A stretch of DNA of 64,000 nt from Nocardia tengchongensis (GCF_018362975.1 NZ_CP074371.1:6324001-6388000); one strand, 5' to 3'; shown: positions 46,570 to 56,584, numbered from the stretch's first letter. The notes: generated by a model not told the origin, from the sequence alone. A program made the numbers and translations.

Positions 46570-47186
46570 ATGAGCATCGAGTTCTTGTTGACGACGCTTG
46601 TCATCGTGGCTACGCCGGGCACCGGGGTGCTGTTCACGCTTGCGGCGGGGTTGGCGCGTGGGGTGCGGGCCAGCGTGATCGCGGCGTTCGGGTGCACGCT
46701 GGGGATCGTGCCGCACATGGTGGCGGCGGTCACCGGACTGGCGGCGCTGCTCAATGCGAGTGCCGTGGCATTTCAGACGCTGAAGTATCTGGGTGTGGCG
46801 TATCTGCTGTACATGGCGTGGAATACGTTGCGGGACAAGGATGTTCTCGCGATCCCGGAGGAGAGTGCGCAGGCCGCGCCGACGGCGGGGCGGGTGATCG
46901 TGTCCGCCGTCCTGGTCAATGTGCTGAACCCGAAGCTGACGATCTTCTTCTTCGCGTTCCTGCCGCAGTTCGTGCCCAGCGGGTCGACCGGCGCCACCGT
47001 GCGCATGCTCGAACTGAGCGGGATGTTCTGCTCGCCACCTTCGTGGTGTTCGCCGTCTACGGGAGCTTCGCGGCGGCGGTGCGCAGCCGGATCATTTCCC
47101 GGCCGGCGGTCATGACCTGGATGCGACGGGTGTTCGGGGTCTCATTCGTCGCGCTCGCCGGGCGGCTGGCCGTGCAGAACCAGTAG
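46570..47186 (+). CDS. LysE-family exporter, frameshifted
   Basis: About 205 residues after repair. LTTLVIVATPGTGVLFTLAA is the LysE/RhtB N-terminal helix with the PG motif; VLVNVLNPKLTIFFFAFLPQ is the second hallmark. At about 47028 one missing base breaks GMF-LATFVVFAVYGSFAAAV; the repaired tail runs to 47186. Exports amino acids or related small solutes. Directly upstream of the guanidine riboswitch but not part of its transcript as judged from the 100-bp gap. Confidence 0.85.
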
Positions 47187-47287
47187 GTGAGCGGCACGGT
47201 CTGCAAGTGGAGGCGGAGATCACCACGAAGGAATTTGCCCGGTCGCTGGGTGTTTGCGATGGTGTAGGTAGTCCCCGTATCGGGGGC

Positions 47288-47335
47288 CCGGACGAGGGAG
47301 CCGTACCCGGAGTGCGACAAGACGGCCTTCGGAGG
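47288..47335 (+). promoter_or_regulatory. Guanidine-III (ykkC-III) riboswitch
   Basis: CCGGACGAGG, then GCCGTACCCGG, then GACAAGACGGC in the right order and spacing (47288-47327). These are the conserved pseudoknot strands of the guanidine-III aptamer. The ribosome site GGAGG (47331-47335) lies directly after it, six bases before the ATG, so binding of guanidinium can free or hide it: translational control. An upstream CCCCGTATCGGGG stem (around 47273-47286) may be an extra element. Confidence 0.9.
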
Positions 47336-47340
47336 TCGTC

Positions 47341-47655
47341 ATGTCGTGGCTGGTGTTGTTCGTGTCCGGGGTGTTCGAAGCCGTGTGGGCTACCGCGCTC
47401 GGGAAGTCGGAGGGGTTCACCCGGCTCGGGCCGACCGTCGTGTTCGGTGTGGCGCTCGCGGTGAGTATGGCGGGGCTGGCCTACGCGATGCGCGGGCTGC
47501 CGGTGGGGACCGCGTACGCGGTGTGGGTCGGCATCGGCGCGGTGTTGACCGTCGCGTATTCGATGGCCACCGGTGAGGCCGCGGTGAGCGCGGTCAAACT
47601 GTTGTTCCTCGGCGGGATCGTGGCTTGCGTGATGGGGTTGAAGCTCATCGGATAA
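47341..47655 (+). CDS. SMR-family guanidinium exporter (SugE/Gdx type)
   Basis: 104 residues with four TM helices. The SMR signature is seen: FVSGVFEAVWATALGKSEGF with the essential Glu, LAYAMRGLPVGTAYAVWVGI and KLLFLGGIVACVMGLKLIG. The G-K-S-E-G-F and W residues fit the SugE/Gdx branch that exports guanidinium rather than multidrug EmrE. The guanidine-III riboswitch in front of it makes the assignment strong. Confidence 0.95.
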   Translation: MSWLVLFVSGVFEAVWATALGKSEGFTRLGPTVVFGVALAVSMAGLAYAMRGLPVGTAYAVWVGIGAVLTVAYSMATGEAAVSAVKLLFLGGIVACVMGLKLIG

Positions 47656-47690
47656 CCCCGATCGCCCGCCCTACGATCCAGCCCAGTTGA

Positions 47691-48347
47691 CTACTTCGCA
47701 GGCGCGAGTTTCACCGCTTCGGCAGGGATCGCGGGAACCGATTGCACCGTCTGAGTTTTCGCAGCGGGGTCCGGGAGCTCGAGTCGCCAATCCTCGGAGA
47801 CCCAGCGCACGGTTTCCGTCGTCGCGGTGATGCTCGCGTCGGAGTAGGTGGCGTAGACCGTGAGATCGGCGCGGTCGGGGGTGTACGCGGTGAGCTGGTA
47901 GGCCGCGATTTGGGGGGCGACAGTCGCGTTGGCGGGAGCCGTGATCGAGATCTGTGCGCGGGCCAGGACCCAGGAGTCCTTGCCTGCGCCGGGCATCAGG
48001 GAGATCGCCGCCACCTGCGGCCAGACACCGTCGGGGGCCAGGGACAGGCGGGTGCTGTGGTTGATGGCGGCCAAGGCCGCGCCCTGCGGGGTACGGGTGT
48101 AGCCGGCGGCGGTGGTGCCGAGTTTGCTGGGACCGTCGTGGCCGCCGATGGGGAGTTGCACACCCTGGTAGTTCTCCCAGCGCACATCCGCCGGAGCGCG
48201 GGCCGGATCCACCGCGGTGGTGGTGGATTTCGTCGCCGATTGATCACTTACCCCGCAGGCCGAGACGGTGAAAGCGGCCGCCGAGACGAGCAGGGCCGCG
48301 GCTGCGGCGGTGAAAGTTTGCGCGTGGTGTGCTGGCTTGGCGCGCAT
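47691..48347 (-). CDS. Secreted lipoprotein of envelope cluster
   Basis: 218 residues from ATG 48347 (GGAGG upstream). Signal peptide with lipobox FTVSAC, then VRWENYQGVQLPIGGHDGPS and YTRTPQGAALAAINHSTRLS, a pattern I associate with lipoproteins of conjugation/secretion-like actinobacterial loci. The mature domain ends VSEDWRLELPDP. Convergent with the SMR gene; divergent from the 48710 operon, of which it is probably the partner. Confidence 0.7.
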   Translation of the reverse strand: MRAKPAHHAQTFTAAAAALLVSAAAFTVSACGVSDQSATKSTTTAVDPARAPADVRWENYQGVQLPIGGHDGPSKLGTTAAGYTRTPQGAALAAINHSTRLSLAPDGVWPQVAAISLMPGAGKDSWVLARAQISITAPANATVAPQIAAYQLTAYTPDRADLTVYATYSDASITATTETVRWVSEDWRLELPDPAAKTQTVQSVPAIPAEAVKLAPAK

Positions 48348-48709
48348 GAGGATTCCTCCGGGTGGACCTGAGTACGGTCGAGAAGCGTTGCGGTGACGCG
48401 GGTTCGGGGGCCGAACAGTCGAGCGCAGCTTACGACGCGACCGGTGCACCGGATGATCCTACGAGTGTTGATCGGATCGGTTTAACAATTCGTCACTCCT
48501 GTCACGGAACCGGTTGCGGCGACCCACGATCCGGGTAACATCAGGGCCGCAACATGATCATCGCAGGTGGTGGGGTTTCATGATGGATCATCGGGACCTG
48601 GTTCCGGTGGGCCGCCTGTGTCATGAGCCAGAGGTGCGTAAAGCCCTGGCACTCGGGGGATTCGGGTCGCGAGCCCGCTGCTGTCCGTTCGGGGAAGGGG
48701 AATGGGGAC

Positions 48710-50094
48710 ATGAAAGCCAAAAGAACTTCGATCCTGTTATCGATGCTGCCCATCGCACTCGTCGCGGGCCAAGGCGTGGCGATCGCGGCCCCTGGGCAGC
48801 CTGGGCTGGCGGTGCCCGGCGACGGGCAACCGGGGCTGAGCACCCAACCCCCGGCGCCCGCGGCACCCAGTCCGGCGGATTACATTCCGGACCCGCCTAT
48901 CCCGGCACCGAACCGGCCTCGGCCCAAACAGCAGACGACGCCCTCGCCGCAGCAGAACACGATCATCCAGCCGCAGGTCACACAGCCGCAGAGTAATGAG
49001 CCGCAGGCGGCGGAGCCTGATCAGCCCGTGGTGAATCCGCCCGAGGTCGCGCCCACCGATCCGCATCAGCTGCGGTTGGGAAACAACAACGTCCAGCTCC
49101 CTGACTGGATCGATACGAAGACCCGCAACAAGGCCCAGGCGTATGCCGACATGGCGGAGTGGCAGATTGCCGCCGCGTTCGACCGCCTCGGTTACTCCGA
49201 AGCCGAGTCGGATCGGTTGGCTGCTTCCAGCGTCGTCGGGGCAGGCCTTGGCCTGGCCGCCGGTGGCGCCGCAACAGTTGCACTGGTCCCGGCAGGATGC
49301 GCGGTCGGCGCTGTCGTAGGTGCGGTCGCTGGCGGAGTCATCGCCGGCGTGCCGACTGCGGGGTCGGAGCTCCGGCGGGCGCCTTGATCGGCGGCGTAAC
49401 CGGATGCCTTACCGGCGCAGCAGTCGTCGGCATCCCTGCGGTGGGAGTCGTTGGAACGCTCGGCGCGCTGGTCGCCGGTGCGCTGGGCGGCGGAAACGCC
49501 AAACAACCCGAACCTGCCGCTCCCCCGCCGCTGATCGATACTGCTGCGCAGGCGCCGGGTTCGGATCCGGCGGCGGGTTCGCCCGGGGTGCAGCCGGTTT
49601 CGGCGGTTGTCGCGCTGCCCGGGGTGCCCGCGCCGATCGCGCAGGTGATCGCGCCCGCGTTGCAGCAGGTTGCCACGCTCGGGCAGCAGGTCGCGCCGAT
49701 GGTGCAGGCCGCGGCTCCGGTTGTGCAGCAAGTGGCTACGACGATCGAGCAGCAGGTGGCGCAGGGTGCGGTTCCGGTTGTGCAGCAGGTCGCCGCCACG
49801 ATCGAACAGCAGATCGCGCCCGTCGCGCAGGCGGCGCCCGTGGTCGATCAGCCGGTGGCGCAGGCTCCCGTGGTGGAGCCGGTCGCGCAGGCGGCTCCGG
49901 TGGTGCAGCAGGCGGTCACCGAGGTGGGGCAGCAGGTGGCGGCGGCGGTGCCGCAGGCCGCGCCCGTGGTGGAGCAGGTGGTGGAAGGCGTGAACACGCA
50001 AGTCGATTCGTTCCGCGCCGCGGTGGCGCAGATGCCCGCGATCACCCCGGAAGCCTTCATCGCCGCCCTGCAACCCGCCCCGTCGGGCGCGTGA
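48710..50094 (+). CDS. Exported Ala/Gln/Pro-rich protein with Gly zipper, frameshifted
   Basis: About 461 residues after repair. Signal peptide (MKAKRTSILLSMLPIALVAG, ending IAAPG), a Pro/Gln-rich linker, a helix (DWIDTKTRNKAQAYADMAEW), Gly-rich hydrophobic segments (VVGAGLGLAAGGAATVALVP, VVGAVAGGVIAGV), then more Gly helices and a long VVQQVATTIEQQVAQ-type repeat region with coiled-coil character. At GGGG 49360-49363 one missing base would separate the halves. Probably spans or lines the envelope. First gene of the rightward run. Confidence 0.7.
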
Positions 50095-50116
50095 CCGAAA
50101 CGACACGGATGACGCC

Positions 50117-51514
50117 GTGACCGCAGACAACGACGCCGGCAGCGAATCCACCCCCGGCCACCTACCGCCCACCCACCACGAACCCAATCCCGACGCCACC
50201 ACCGCGTCCCCCGACCTCGCCTCGAACCACCCCGACAGCGACTTCCTGCGGCTCGAACCCAGCCCGCCCCAACCCGACTCAGCCGCCCCCGAGTCCGGAA
50301 CGCCCCGACCCAAACCGCGTGCGTCGCAGCGCAAGCGCCATTCGATGCCGTCCAGGGCCGAATACGAGCAGTCGGCGGATGGCTCACCCGGCGAGGCGGA
50401 CCTGACAGGGTCAGCCGCTGGCGCGGGGCGGCAGGAGGTTGCGACTTCCCCGCTCGAGGGTGGGACGGCGGAGGGCGCGACTCGTTCGGGGCAGCATGCG
50501 GTCGATGCGTCACGGCTCGAAGTCACCACGGTTCGGGGGGCATCGGAGACCGTCCGGCACGAAGCGAGTAGTTCGCGCGTCGAAGCCACGACGCCCAATT
50601 CTGGCGCGGGCCCGCGCGAATCCGTCTCCGGCTGGAACGAATCCAGTGCAGACAGCCGCGGGCGTGATCGGCGGGAGACCGAACGTGGTCGGCGGGCAGG
50701 TGATGGGAATCGGCGGCCGGCGATGCCGGAGATCGCGCCTGTCGGCGTGCCGTCCGAGCCGGCACCCGTGGAGGTCGCGGGGTGGGCGTCGTGGCTCGAA
50801 GAAGGGGCCGTGGCCCAGGCGGTCGGCGAGAGGCGCGACTCGGGCGAGGTCGACTTCTGGCGGGACGCGGAGGATTTGAGGGCCGAGGATCCGATGGCGG
50901 CGCTGGTCGACGAGGCGCGGCGGCGGGCGGTGCAGACGCAGCGGCGGATGCGGATCCGGGCTCGTGCCTTGGCGATTGCCGGTGTTTCGCTGGCGTTGGT
51001 GGTGTTGGCTGGGATCGCGTGGCTGGTGTCCTCGATGGGTGATTCGGACGGGTCGCAGGCCGGTCCGGCGAGCACCTCCGCAGGGCATGCCGGTGGCGCG
51101 GCGGGGACGAGCACAGCGAACGGGAATCAGCCCGGGATGACGACGTGGTGCCCGGCGATGGATACCCCACAGCGGGTGAGCGGGGCCGGGGCGGGCAACC
51201 TCACCAGTGGGCCCGGGATCATCATGCGGCTCGAATACGCGTGGTACGTGCTGCGCGACACCGCGGCGGTGCGGTCGGTGCTCAGCGCCGACGCCAAGGT
51301 CGCGCCGGAACAGGCCACCCGCGACGCGATTTCGGCGACACCCGCCGGAACCCAGCACTGCGTCACCATCACCAGCGCGGACACCGACCGCTGGAACGTC
51401 ACCGTCGACGAGAAACACCCCGACGGGACGCAGACCTCGTGGCAGCAGGTCATCACCACCGCCACCCGCGACGGGCGCACCGACATCACCTCGATCGTCG
51501 CCGGAAGCCGGTGA
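50117..51514 (+). CDS. Membrane-anchored protein A (paralogue of 55165)
   Basis: 465 residues. About 290 residues of disordered Ser/Arg/Glu-rich cytoplasmic sequence, one TM helix (ALAIAGVSLALVVLAGIAWL), then an exported domain of about 140 residues with WCPAMDTP, RLEYAWYVLRDTAAV, GTQHCVTITSADTDRW and ITTATRDGRTDITSIVAG. The exported domain is shared with the protein at 55165. The topology resembles secretion or conjugation channel accessory proteins. Four bases before the next gene. Confidence 0.7.
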   Translation: MTADNDAGSESTPGHLPPTHHEPNPDATTASPDLASNHPDSDFLRLEPSPPQPDSAAPESGTPRPKPRASQRKRHSMPSRAEYEQSADGSPGEADLTGSAAGAGRQEVATSPLEGGTAEGATRSGQHAVDASRLEVTTVRGASETVRHEASSSRVEATTPNSGAGPRESVSGWNESSADSRGRDRRETERGRRAGDGNRRPAMPEIAPVGVPSEPAPVEVAGWASWLEEGAVAQAVGERRDSGEVDFWRDAEDLRAEDPMAALVDEARRRAVQTQRRMRIRARALAIAGVSLALVVLAGIAWLVSSMGDSDGSQAGPASTSAGHAGGAAGTSTANGNQPGMTTWCPAMDTPQRVSGAGAGNLTSGPGIIMRLEYAWYVLRDTAAVRSVLSADAKVAPEQATRDAISATPAGTQHCVTITSADTDRWNVTVDEKHPDGTQTSWQQVITTATRDGRTDITSIVAGSR

Positions 51515-51517
51515 GCC

Positions 51518-52384
51518 ATGGTCGATATCGACGATCGGCTGCGCGCCGCCGACCCCACCGACGGGAATTCGCGGGACAGCGAACTGAACCGGCCGGGGCC
51601 CGCCGGATCACCCACCGACGGGGTGCCGCTGCACGGCGGGCGACTGGTGCGCGCGGCCGTACCGGCAGCGCTGGTACTGGGCGGTTCCGGGGCGTCGGGG
51701 GCCAGTACCACCGCGCTGGGGCTGGCCGCCGCGGCGGCGGTGGACAGTGAGGGCGACGTGTGGCCGGTCGTGGTCGATGCCACGCTCGGCGGCGGCGACG
51801 TGGCCTTGCGCGGCTGCGACACCGCCGCACCGGTGAGCTCGCTGCAGAAGTGGCTCGGCACAGCCGATCCCGGGTCGGCGTCGAGCGTGGGAGCCTGCTC
51901 CGGACAGACCTCGACCGGAGTGCGGGTGCTGGCTCGGACACCGGACCCGTTGCCGCGCAGAGAATCCCTGATCTCGGTGGCGCGGCATCTCGAAACAGCC
52001 GGGCTGCTGGGTGTTTTCGACGCGGGCGCACCGGTCACCAGCCGACTGGCCGCTCCTCTGCTCTCCGATCCCCGGGTCGGACTGGTGATCACCGTGGCGG
52101 CGCGACCCGACGCCATCAACCGCTTACAGCCCGCACTGGCCTGGCTGGACGAGAACTTCAGCGAATTCGTCGTGGGCGACGCTGTCATCGTGCTCACCGA
52201 GCAGGTGCCCGGCGCGGCCGCCACCGTCATCGACCACGTCCGCACCCACCTCGGCTCCTGGGTCCGCGCCGTCGTCCAGATCCCCTTCGACCTGCACCTC
52301 GCCACCGGCGGCCCCATCTCCTGGCACCGGCTCACCGCCGAAACCCGCGACGCCTACCTCACCCTGCTGGGAGCGCTGCGATGA
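51518..52384 (+). CDS. ParA/MinD-like P-loop protein without Walker-A lysine
   Basis: 288 residues. The ParA fold is visible (VLGGSGASGASTTALGLA, VVVDATLGGGDVALRG, VLTEQVPGAAATVIDHV), but the Walker-A Lys of GKST is Ala in GASTT. Proteins of this type in T7SS/T4SS-like loci (EspI-like, MinD-like) may bind rather than hydrolyse nucleotide. Ends in an ATGA overlap with the next gene, which also lacks the P-loop lysine. Confidence 0.75.
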   Translation: MVDIDDRLRAADPTDGNSRDSELNRPGPAGSPTDGVPLHGGRLVRAAVPAALVLGGSGASGASTTALGLAAAAAVDSEGDVWPVVVDATLGGGDVALRGCDTAAPVSSLQKWLGTADPGSASSVGACSGQTSTGVRVLARTPDPLPRRESLISVARHLETAGLLGVFDAGAPVTSRLAAPLLSDPRVGLVITVAARPDAINRLQPALAWLDENFSEFVVGDAVIVLTEQVPGAAATVIDHVRTHLGSWVRAVVQIPFDLHLATGGPISWHRLTAETRDAYLTLLGALR

Positions 52385-53492
52385 CCAGCACCCGCACCCC
52401 GGCCACCCCAGCGCCGCCACCCAACCCACGCCCGCAACCCAGCCCGGCCCCGCAACCCACCGCAGCGCAACAGAACACCGCAACGCCATCGCCTGCACCG
52501 CAACAGAACACGGAGACGCCACCGCGGACACCGCAGACGAACACCGCGACCCCACCGCCGACAACACACCTTTCCGCCGCATGGCAACCACGAGGCGCGG
52601 GCGAATGGCGAACCGGCAATGCACCTCAACCGCCCACGCCCGACACAAGTCAGGCTCCCGAGCCCCACACGAGTAACTCGCCTCAGCCTCACGCGACTCA
52701 GTCACCCCAGCCCCACGTGAGTCACCCAACTGAGCCCCACACCAGTCAGTCGCCCCAGCCCGACACGAATCGGCCGCCGGAACGTGCGGGGCAGCAGTCG
52801 GTGCGAAGCGTGCAGCCGCAATCCCCCAGCCGTGGTGAGCTTTTCGAAGCCGCCGAGCCGACTCCGCTGACGCCAGCCGCGACACCCGTCCCCATGTGGC
52901 ATCGGGCCGTGCCCAATCGGCCGGCGCGGCCGCCACTGCTGTGGCTGGTCGGCGTGCACGGCGGGGCCGGGTGAGCAGTCTGGCCGCGAGCCTGCGGTGG
53001 GCCGGGGACGCCGGACAGCGGTGGCCCGCGCGGATCGGGGCCGGGGCGGACATGGATTCGCCGCTGGTGGTGCTGATCGGGCGCAGTCACCTGCGCGGCG
53101 TGAACGCGCTGCACCGGGCGCTGCTCGCGCATCAAGCGCAGGCCACGCCCGTCGGCAGCGCGGTGGTGGGGGTGCTGACGGTGGCGGATTCGGCTCGGCC
53201 GCTACCGGTTCCGGTCGCGCAGCGGCGCGAGGAGATGGAAGGACTGGCCGTCGACCTGGGGGCTAGCACCTGGCGGCTGGGATGGCTCGAACAATGGCGG
53301 GCGCTGGAACCCTACGAAATGGCGGCCTGGGATCCCGCCGCCGGCGTATCACCGATGGACGAAGGGGATCCCACCCGCACTCCCCCGCAACCGGTTCGGC
53401 TCCTGGCCGAGCAGATCCTCACCGCGGCAAGGATTGCCGGGACGCGGATCACCGAACGCGCGCAACACGGCGCGGAACCAGCCAGTCCATGA
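52381..53492 (+). CDS. Second P-loop-like protein without lysine (DUF6668-like), frameshifted
   Basis: About 371 residues after repair. The first 180 residues are a Pro/Gln/Ser/His-rich low-complexity stretch with PQPH-S-type repeats. Then WLVGVHGGAGVSSLAASLRW, where the frame breaks at the GGG run 52969-52971 (adding one G removes a TGA), and VVLIGRSHLRGVNALHRALL. The GVHGGAGVSSL loop is a P-loop with Val in place of Lys, as in DUF6668-type proteins of actinobacterial mobile or secretion loci. Role unknown; it may pair with the 51518 protein. Confidence 0.7.
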
Positions 53493-53509
53493 CCTGAACG
53501 AGGTGCGCC

Positions 53510-55168
53510 ATGCATCGAAAACTGCTGCCCACCGGATGGTTCCGGAGCGCGGCGCTCGTGACCGCCGCCGTCTGCGTCGTGGCGACAGCGGTCGCCGGAC
53601 CCGGCCTGCTCGGCCCGGCGACGGCCCGCGGCGGGCCGCCGGACACCACCGTGCCCATCGACAAATGCCCGGCCCTGTTCGCACTCGGCATCCAGGGCAC
53701 CGGCGAATCCTCCCCCGACGCCGCCGTCACCACCGACACCGGCATGCTGTCGGAAGTGTTCCGGCCCATGATGGCCGAGGCCGCCGACGCCGGACTCGTC
53801 GACCGCGCCTACGTGCCCTACGAGGCCTCCTTCGGCGGCGTGATCGCGGTCTCCACCACCACCTACACCCAATCGGTGAACGGCGGACTGGAGCGACTGC
53901 GGTCGATGGCCAAACAGGTCGTCGACCGGTGCCCCAACGCGCGGCTCGCCATCGCCGGATACTCGCAGGGCGCGCACGTGGCCTCGGTGTTCGCGCAGGA
54001 AGTCGGGACGGGCAAGGGCACGGTCCCGGCCGAGAAGATCGCGGCCGTCGCACTGTTCGGCGACCCCAACCGCAACGCCAACGCGCCACTGTTCCCGGGC
54101 AAACCCGACCAGAAACTGCCCACCGCGGCACCCGGCACCGACGGGAAAACGGTGGCGGCACTGGGTGATCCACCCGCCACCAAGACCGCCTCCGGGGCGG
54201 GCATCGCGCCCGACAGCAGCACGCTCGAGAACTTCGGATCACTGGTCGGGCGGGTCGCCGAGTTCTGCACCGAAGGCGACCTGGCCTGCGACACCCCCGT
54301 CGGCGCGCCCCTGGTGCGGACCGTCGCCAATATCGCGGGGCAGGTGGAGATCTCGGGCGGCGACCCGATCGGGTCGCTGAAGTCGATCGCCGAGGCGCTG
54401 GCGTTCTCCTCCATCAAGACCGCCACCTCCGTGGTGAACAAGGACATCTCGGGGACCTCGCTCACCGACCTGTCGTACCAGCCGCAGAAATCGATCTCCC
54501 AGCGCATCGCCGACGCCTCCAACCCGTACACCCAGGTCGACATCCCGGGCGCGTTCCAAGCGCTGCTCAAGGTCGGCACCATCGCCATCAACTCGATCGT
54601 GGCCGTGGTGAAAGACATACTGACACCGGGCAATATCGCGGAGATCGCCACCGCCGGGCTGGCGAATCCGATCGCCGGACTGGCCGTGTTCGGGGCCAAA
54701 CTGGTCGGGGCCGCCGCGAACCTGGTGCCGCCCACCACCATCAGCAGGCTCACCACCCAAGCCTTCTCCGCCGTCACCCAGAACGTCACCGACAACAAGG
54801 ATCTGCTCGACATCACCACCTGGGTGCGGTACTGGAACACCGCGCAGAAGCACGACTACAGCCACGCCCAAGGCGCCGGCTTCGGGGCCAGCCCGACCGA
54901 CTGGGTGGGCAAATGGTTCGCGGCGGTCGCCCACGACCTGTCCGCGACCGCCACACCCGGGGCCACACCCAGCGGGGGTAGCGACAAACCGAGTGTGGGA
55001 ATGGATTTCGCGGGCACCACCGCGACCACCACGGTCGTGCCCGGCGGGCAGTTCCCGCTCGGCGGCGGCGCCACACCCACCAGCGCGGCGGTGACCGTCA
55101 CGCCCAGCGGTACGCCGAGCATCGCGGTGCCGCTGATCCCCAACCTCAGCCCGCAGGCGACGCCATGA
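53510..55168 (+). CDS. Large exported cutinase-family protein
   Basis: 552 residues. Signal peptide (ALVTAAVCVVATAVAG, AxA-like site near ATARG), then a cutinase domain at about 45-260: CPALFALGIQGTGESSPDAA, nucleophile Ser in LAIAGYSQGAHVASVFAQE, and the later FCTEGDLACDTP cysteines. Cutinases are usually about 220 residues; here 290 more follow, with a Gly/Ala helix (ANPIAGLAVFGAKLVGAAAN) and a Thr/Pro-rich tail. The context suggests it acts on the mycolic envelope for the cluster's apparatus. ATGA overlap with the next gene. Confidence 0.85.
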   Translation: MHRKLLPTGWFRSAALVTAAVCVVATAVAGPGLLGPATARGGPPDTTVPIDKCPALFALGIQGTGESSPDAAVTTDTGMLSEVFRPMMAEAADAGLVDRAYVPYEASFGGVIAVSTTTYTQSVNGGLERLRSMAKQVVDRCPNARLAIAGYSQGAHVASVFAQEVGTGKGTVPAEKIAAVALFGDPNRNANAPLFPGKPDQKLPTAAPGTDGKTVAALGDPPATKTASGAGIAPDSSTLENFGSLVGRVAEFCTEGDLACDTPVGAPLVRTVANIAGQVEISGGDPIGSLKSIAEALAFSSIKTATSVVNKDISGTSLTDLSYQPQKSISQRIADASNPYTQVDIPGAFQALLKVGTIAINSIVAVVKDILTPGNIAEIATAGLANPIAGLAVFGAKLVGAAANLVPPTTISRLTTQAFSAVTQNVTDNKDLLDITTWVRYWNTAQKHDYSHAQGAGFGASPTDWVGKWFAAVAHDLSATATPGATPSGGSDKPSVGMDFAGTTATTTVVPGGQFPLGGGATPTSAAVTVTPSGTPSIAVPLIPNLSPQATP

Positions 55169-56274
55169 GCATTACCGAATCAGGATCGCGCACAACAGGA
55201 TCGGGATCCGAGCCGGTACGGCCACCGGACGACGAGACCTATACCGGCAGCTGGGCGGACTGGATCACCGGGCGGTCGGGGCCGGTCCCTGCGAATCGAG
55301 CCCCGGCCGAAGGGGACTACTACGACGACTACGACGCGGACGACTACGACGACGGGTACGAAGAAGACGAGTACCAGCCGCGTCACGCCGCCGAAGTCGA
55401 CGAGGACCGGAACGAGCCCAACCGATCCCGGTCCTGGGCCACCGACACGCCGTATCAAGCCCCGGCGGCCCCGCCCGCGGCAGTGTCCCGCACTCGGACC
55501 GCGCACGATTCGGTCCGCGCGCAAGCCGCGTACGACTCGTTGCGCGACCGCGCGACAAGCGACTTCGCTCCGGCCGAGGATCGACGATCGTCGTCGTTCG
55601 GGTTCCCGGCCGAACGCCGGCCATTGAAGCGACCGCCCCGTCCGGCGCGATCGGTGCCCCGGTTCCGGCTGCCCGCATCGAGACCACGCGGATGGGCGGT
55701 TCCCGCCCTGGGAGTCCTGGCCGCGGTCGTGGTGACGGCGGCCATCGTCGTGCAGATCGCCAAGGTCAGCGAAGGTGACGACCCGCGCGCCAAAGCCGCG
55801 GCCACCACCTCCGCGCCCGCTCCCGCCGCCAATGCGCCCGCCGCCTCCCCGGCCACCGATCAGCCCGCGGCCGGAACGCCCGCCAACCTGTGCCCCAACG
55901 AGGCCAAGGGCGGCACCGTGCGCGGGAACGGACCCGGCAGTACGAGGTCGGGGCCGGACGCCATCCTCGCGCTGCAGAATCGCTACTACGTCGACCGATC
56001 GGGCAAGGCCGTGCGGGAGATGTACGCGCCCGACGCGCCCGCGCCCACGGTCGAGCAGATCCAGGCGGGTATCGACTCAATCCCGGTCGGGACCACGTAT
56101 TGCGTCCAGATCATGCCCGGGCCCTTCGACGGGCAGCACATCATGGTCGTGACCGAACAACATCCCGACGCCACTAAACGGACCTGGGCGCCGCAACTGG
56201 TGATCACCACCCGGTTCGGCGGGGCGACGCTGATCTCCGCGCTGGTGCCGATGAACGAGGACACTCCGAAATAG
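55165..56274 (+). CDS. Membrane-anchored protein B (paralogue of 50117)
   Basis: 369 residues. An acidic Tyr/Asp-rich stretch (YYDDYDADDYDDGYEEDEYQ) in a disordered N-terminus, one TM helix (AVPALGVLAAVVVTAAIVVQ), then the exported domain: LCPNEAKGGT, LALQNRYYVDRSGKAVREMY, GTTYCVQIMPGPFDG and ITTRFGGATLISALVP. Same order of features as the 50117 protein, so an ancient duplication. The acidic cluster may bind cations or a basic partner. Confidence 0.7.
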   Translation: MSITESGSRTTGSGSEPVRPPDDETYTGSWADWITGRSGPVPANRAPAEGDYYDDYDADDYDDGYEEDEYQPRHAAEVDEDRNEPNRSRSWATDTPYQAPAAPPAAVSRTRTAHDSVRAQAAYDSLRDRATSDFAPAEDRRSSSFGFPAERRPLKRPPRPARSVPRFRLPASRPRGWAVPALGVLAAVVVTAAIVVQIAKVSEGDDPRAKAAATTSAPAPAANAPAASPATDQPAAGTPANLCPNEAKGGTVRGNGPGSTRSGPDAILALQNRYYVDRSGKAVREMYAPDAPAPTVEQIQAGIDSIPVGTTYCVQIMPGPFDGQHIMVVTEQHPDATKRTWAPQLVITTRFGGATLISALVPMNEDTPK

Positions 56275-56511
56275 CCGAGCCCGGGCCGGGCAGGCGAGCC
56301 AGGACCGGCAGGGCTGGCTCAGGTGCCGGGTGTGGCATCCCGGACGTAGACGGGCGCGCGGTCCGAGGCAGGCGCTCCCGCAGACGCGCAGGTGAAGGGC
56401 TGTTGACGCATCGGGAACTCGGGGTTTGCCAGGCGTTTTGGAAATGCGCGAGGGATGGGCTAGTGTTCTCTCTCGCAGCCGGACGGGCGGAAACGCCGGA
56501 ACGGAAGCGAT

Positions 56512-56584
56512 GCGGATGTAGCGCAGCTGGTAGCGCATCACCTTGCCAAGGTGAGGGTCGCGAGTTCGAATCTCGTCATCCGCT
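56512..56584 (+). tRNA. tRNA-Gly (GCC), copy 4
   Basis: Same 73-nt gene as at 30142. Upstream region differs but keeps a TAGTGT -10 (around 56461) like the other copies. It sits inside the envelope cluster. Confidence 0.97.

Noticed and set aside
47220..47340. Short open frames over the riboswitch
   Set aside because: The conserved guanidine-III strands explain the sequence constraint better than any peptide.
49192..51114. 640-codon minus-strand frame
   Set aside because: Shadow of the Ala-rich and anchored-protein genes, Ser/Arg/Pro-rich without domains.
52381..52800. PQPH-S repeats considered as a CRISPR-like or minisatellite array
   Set aside because: Units are irregular, in frame and protein-level low complexity only; no constant spacer structure.
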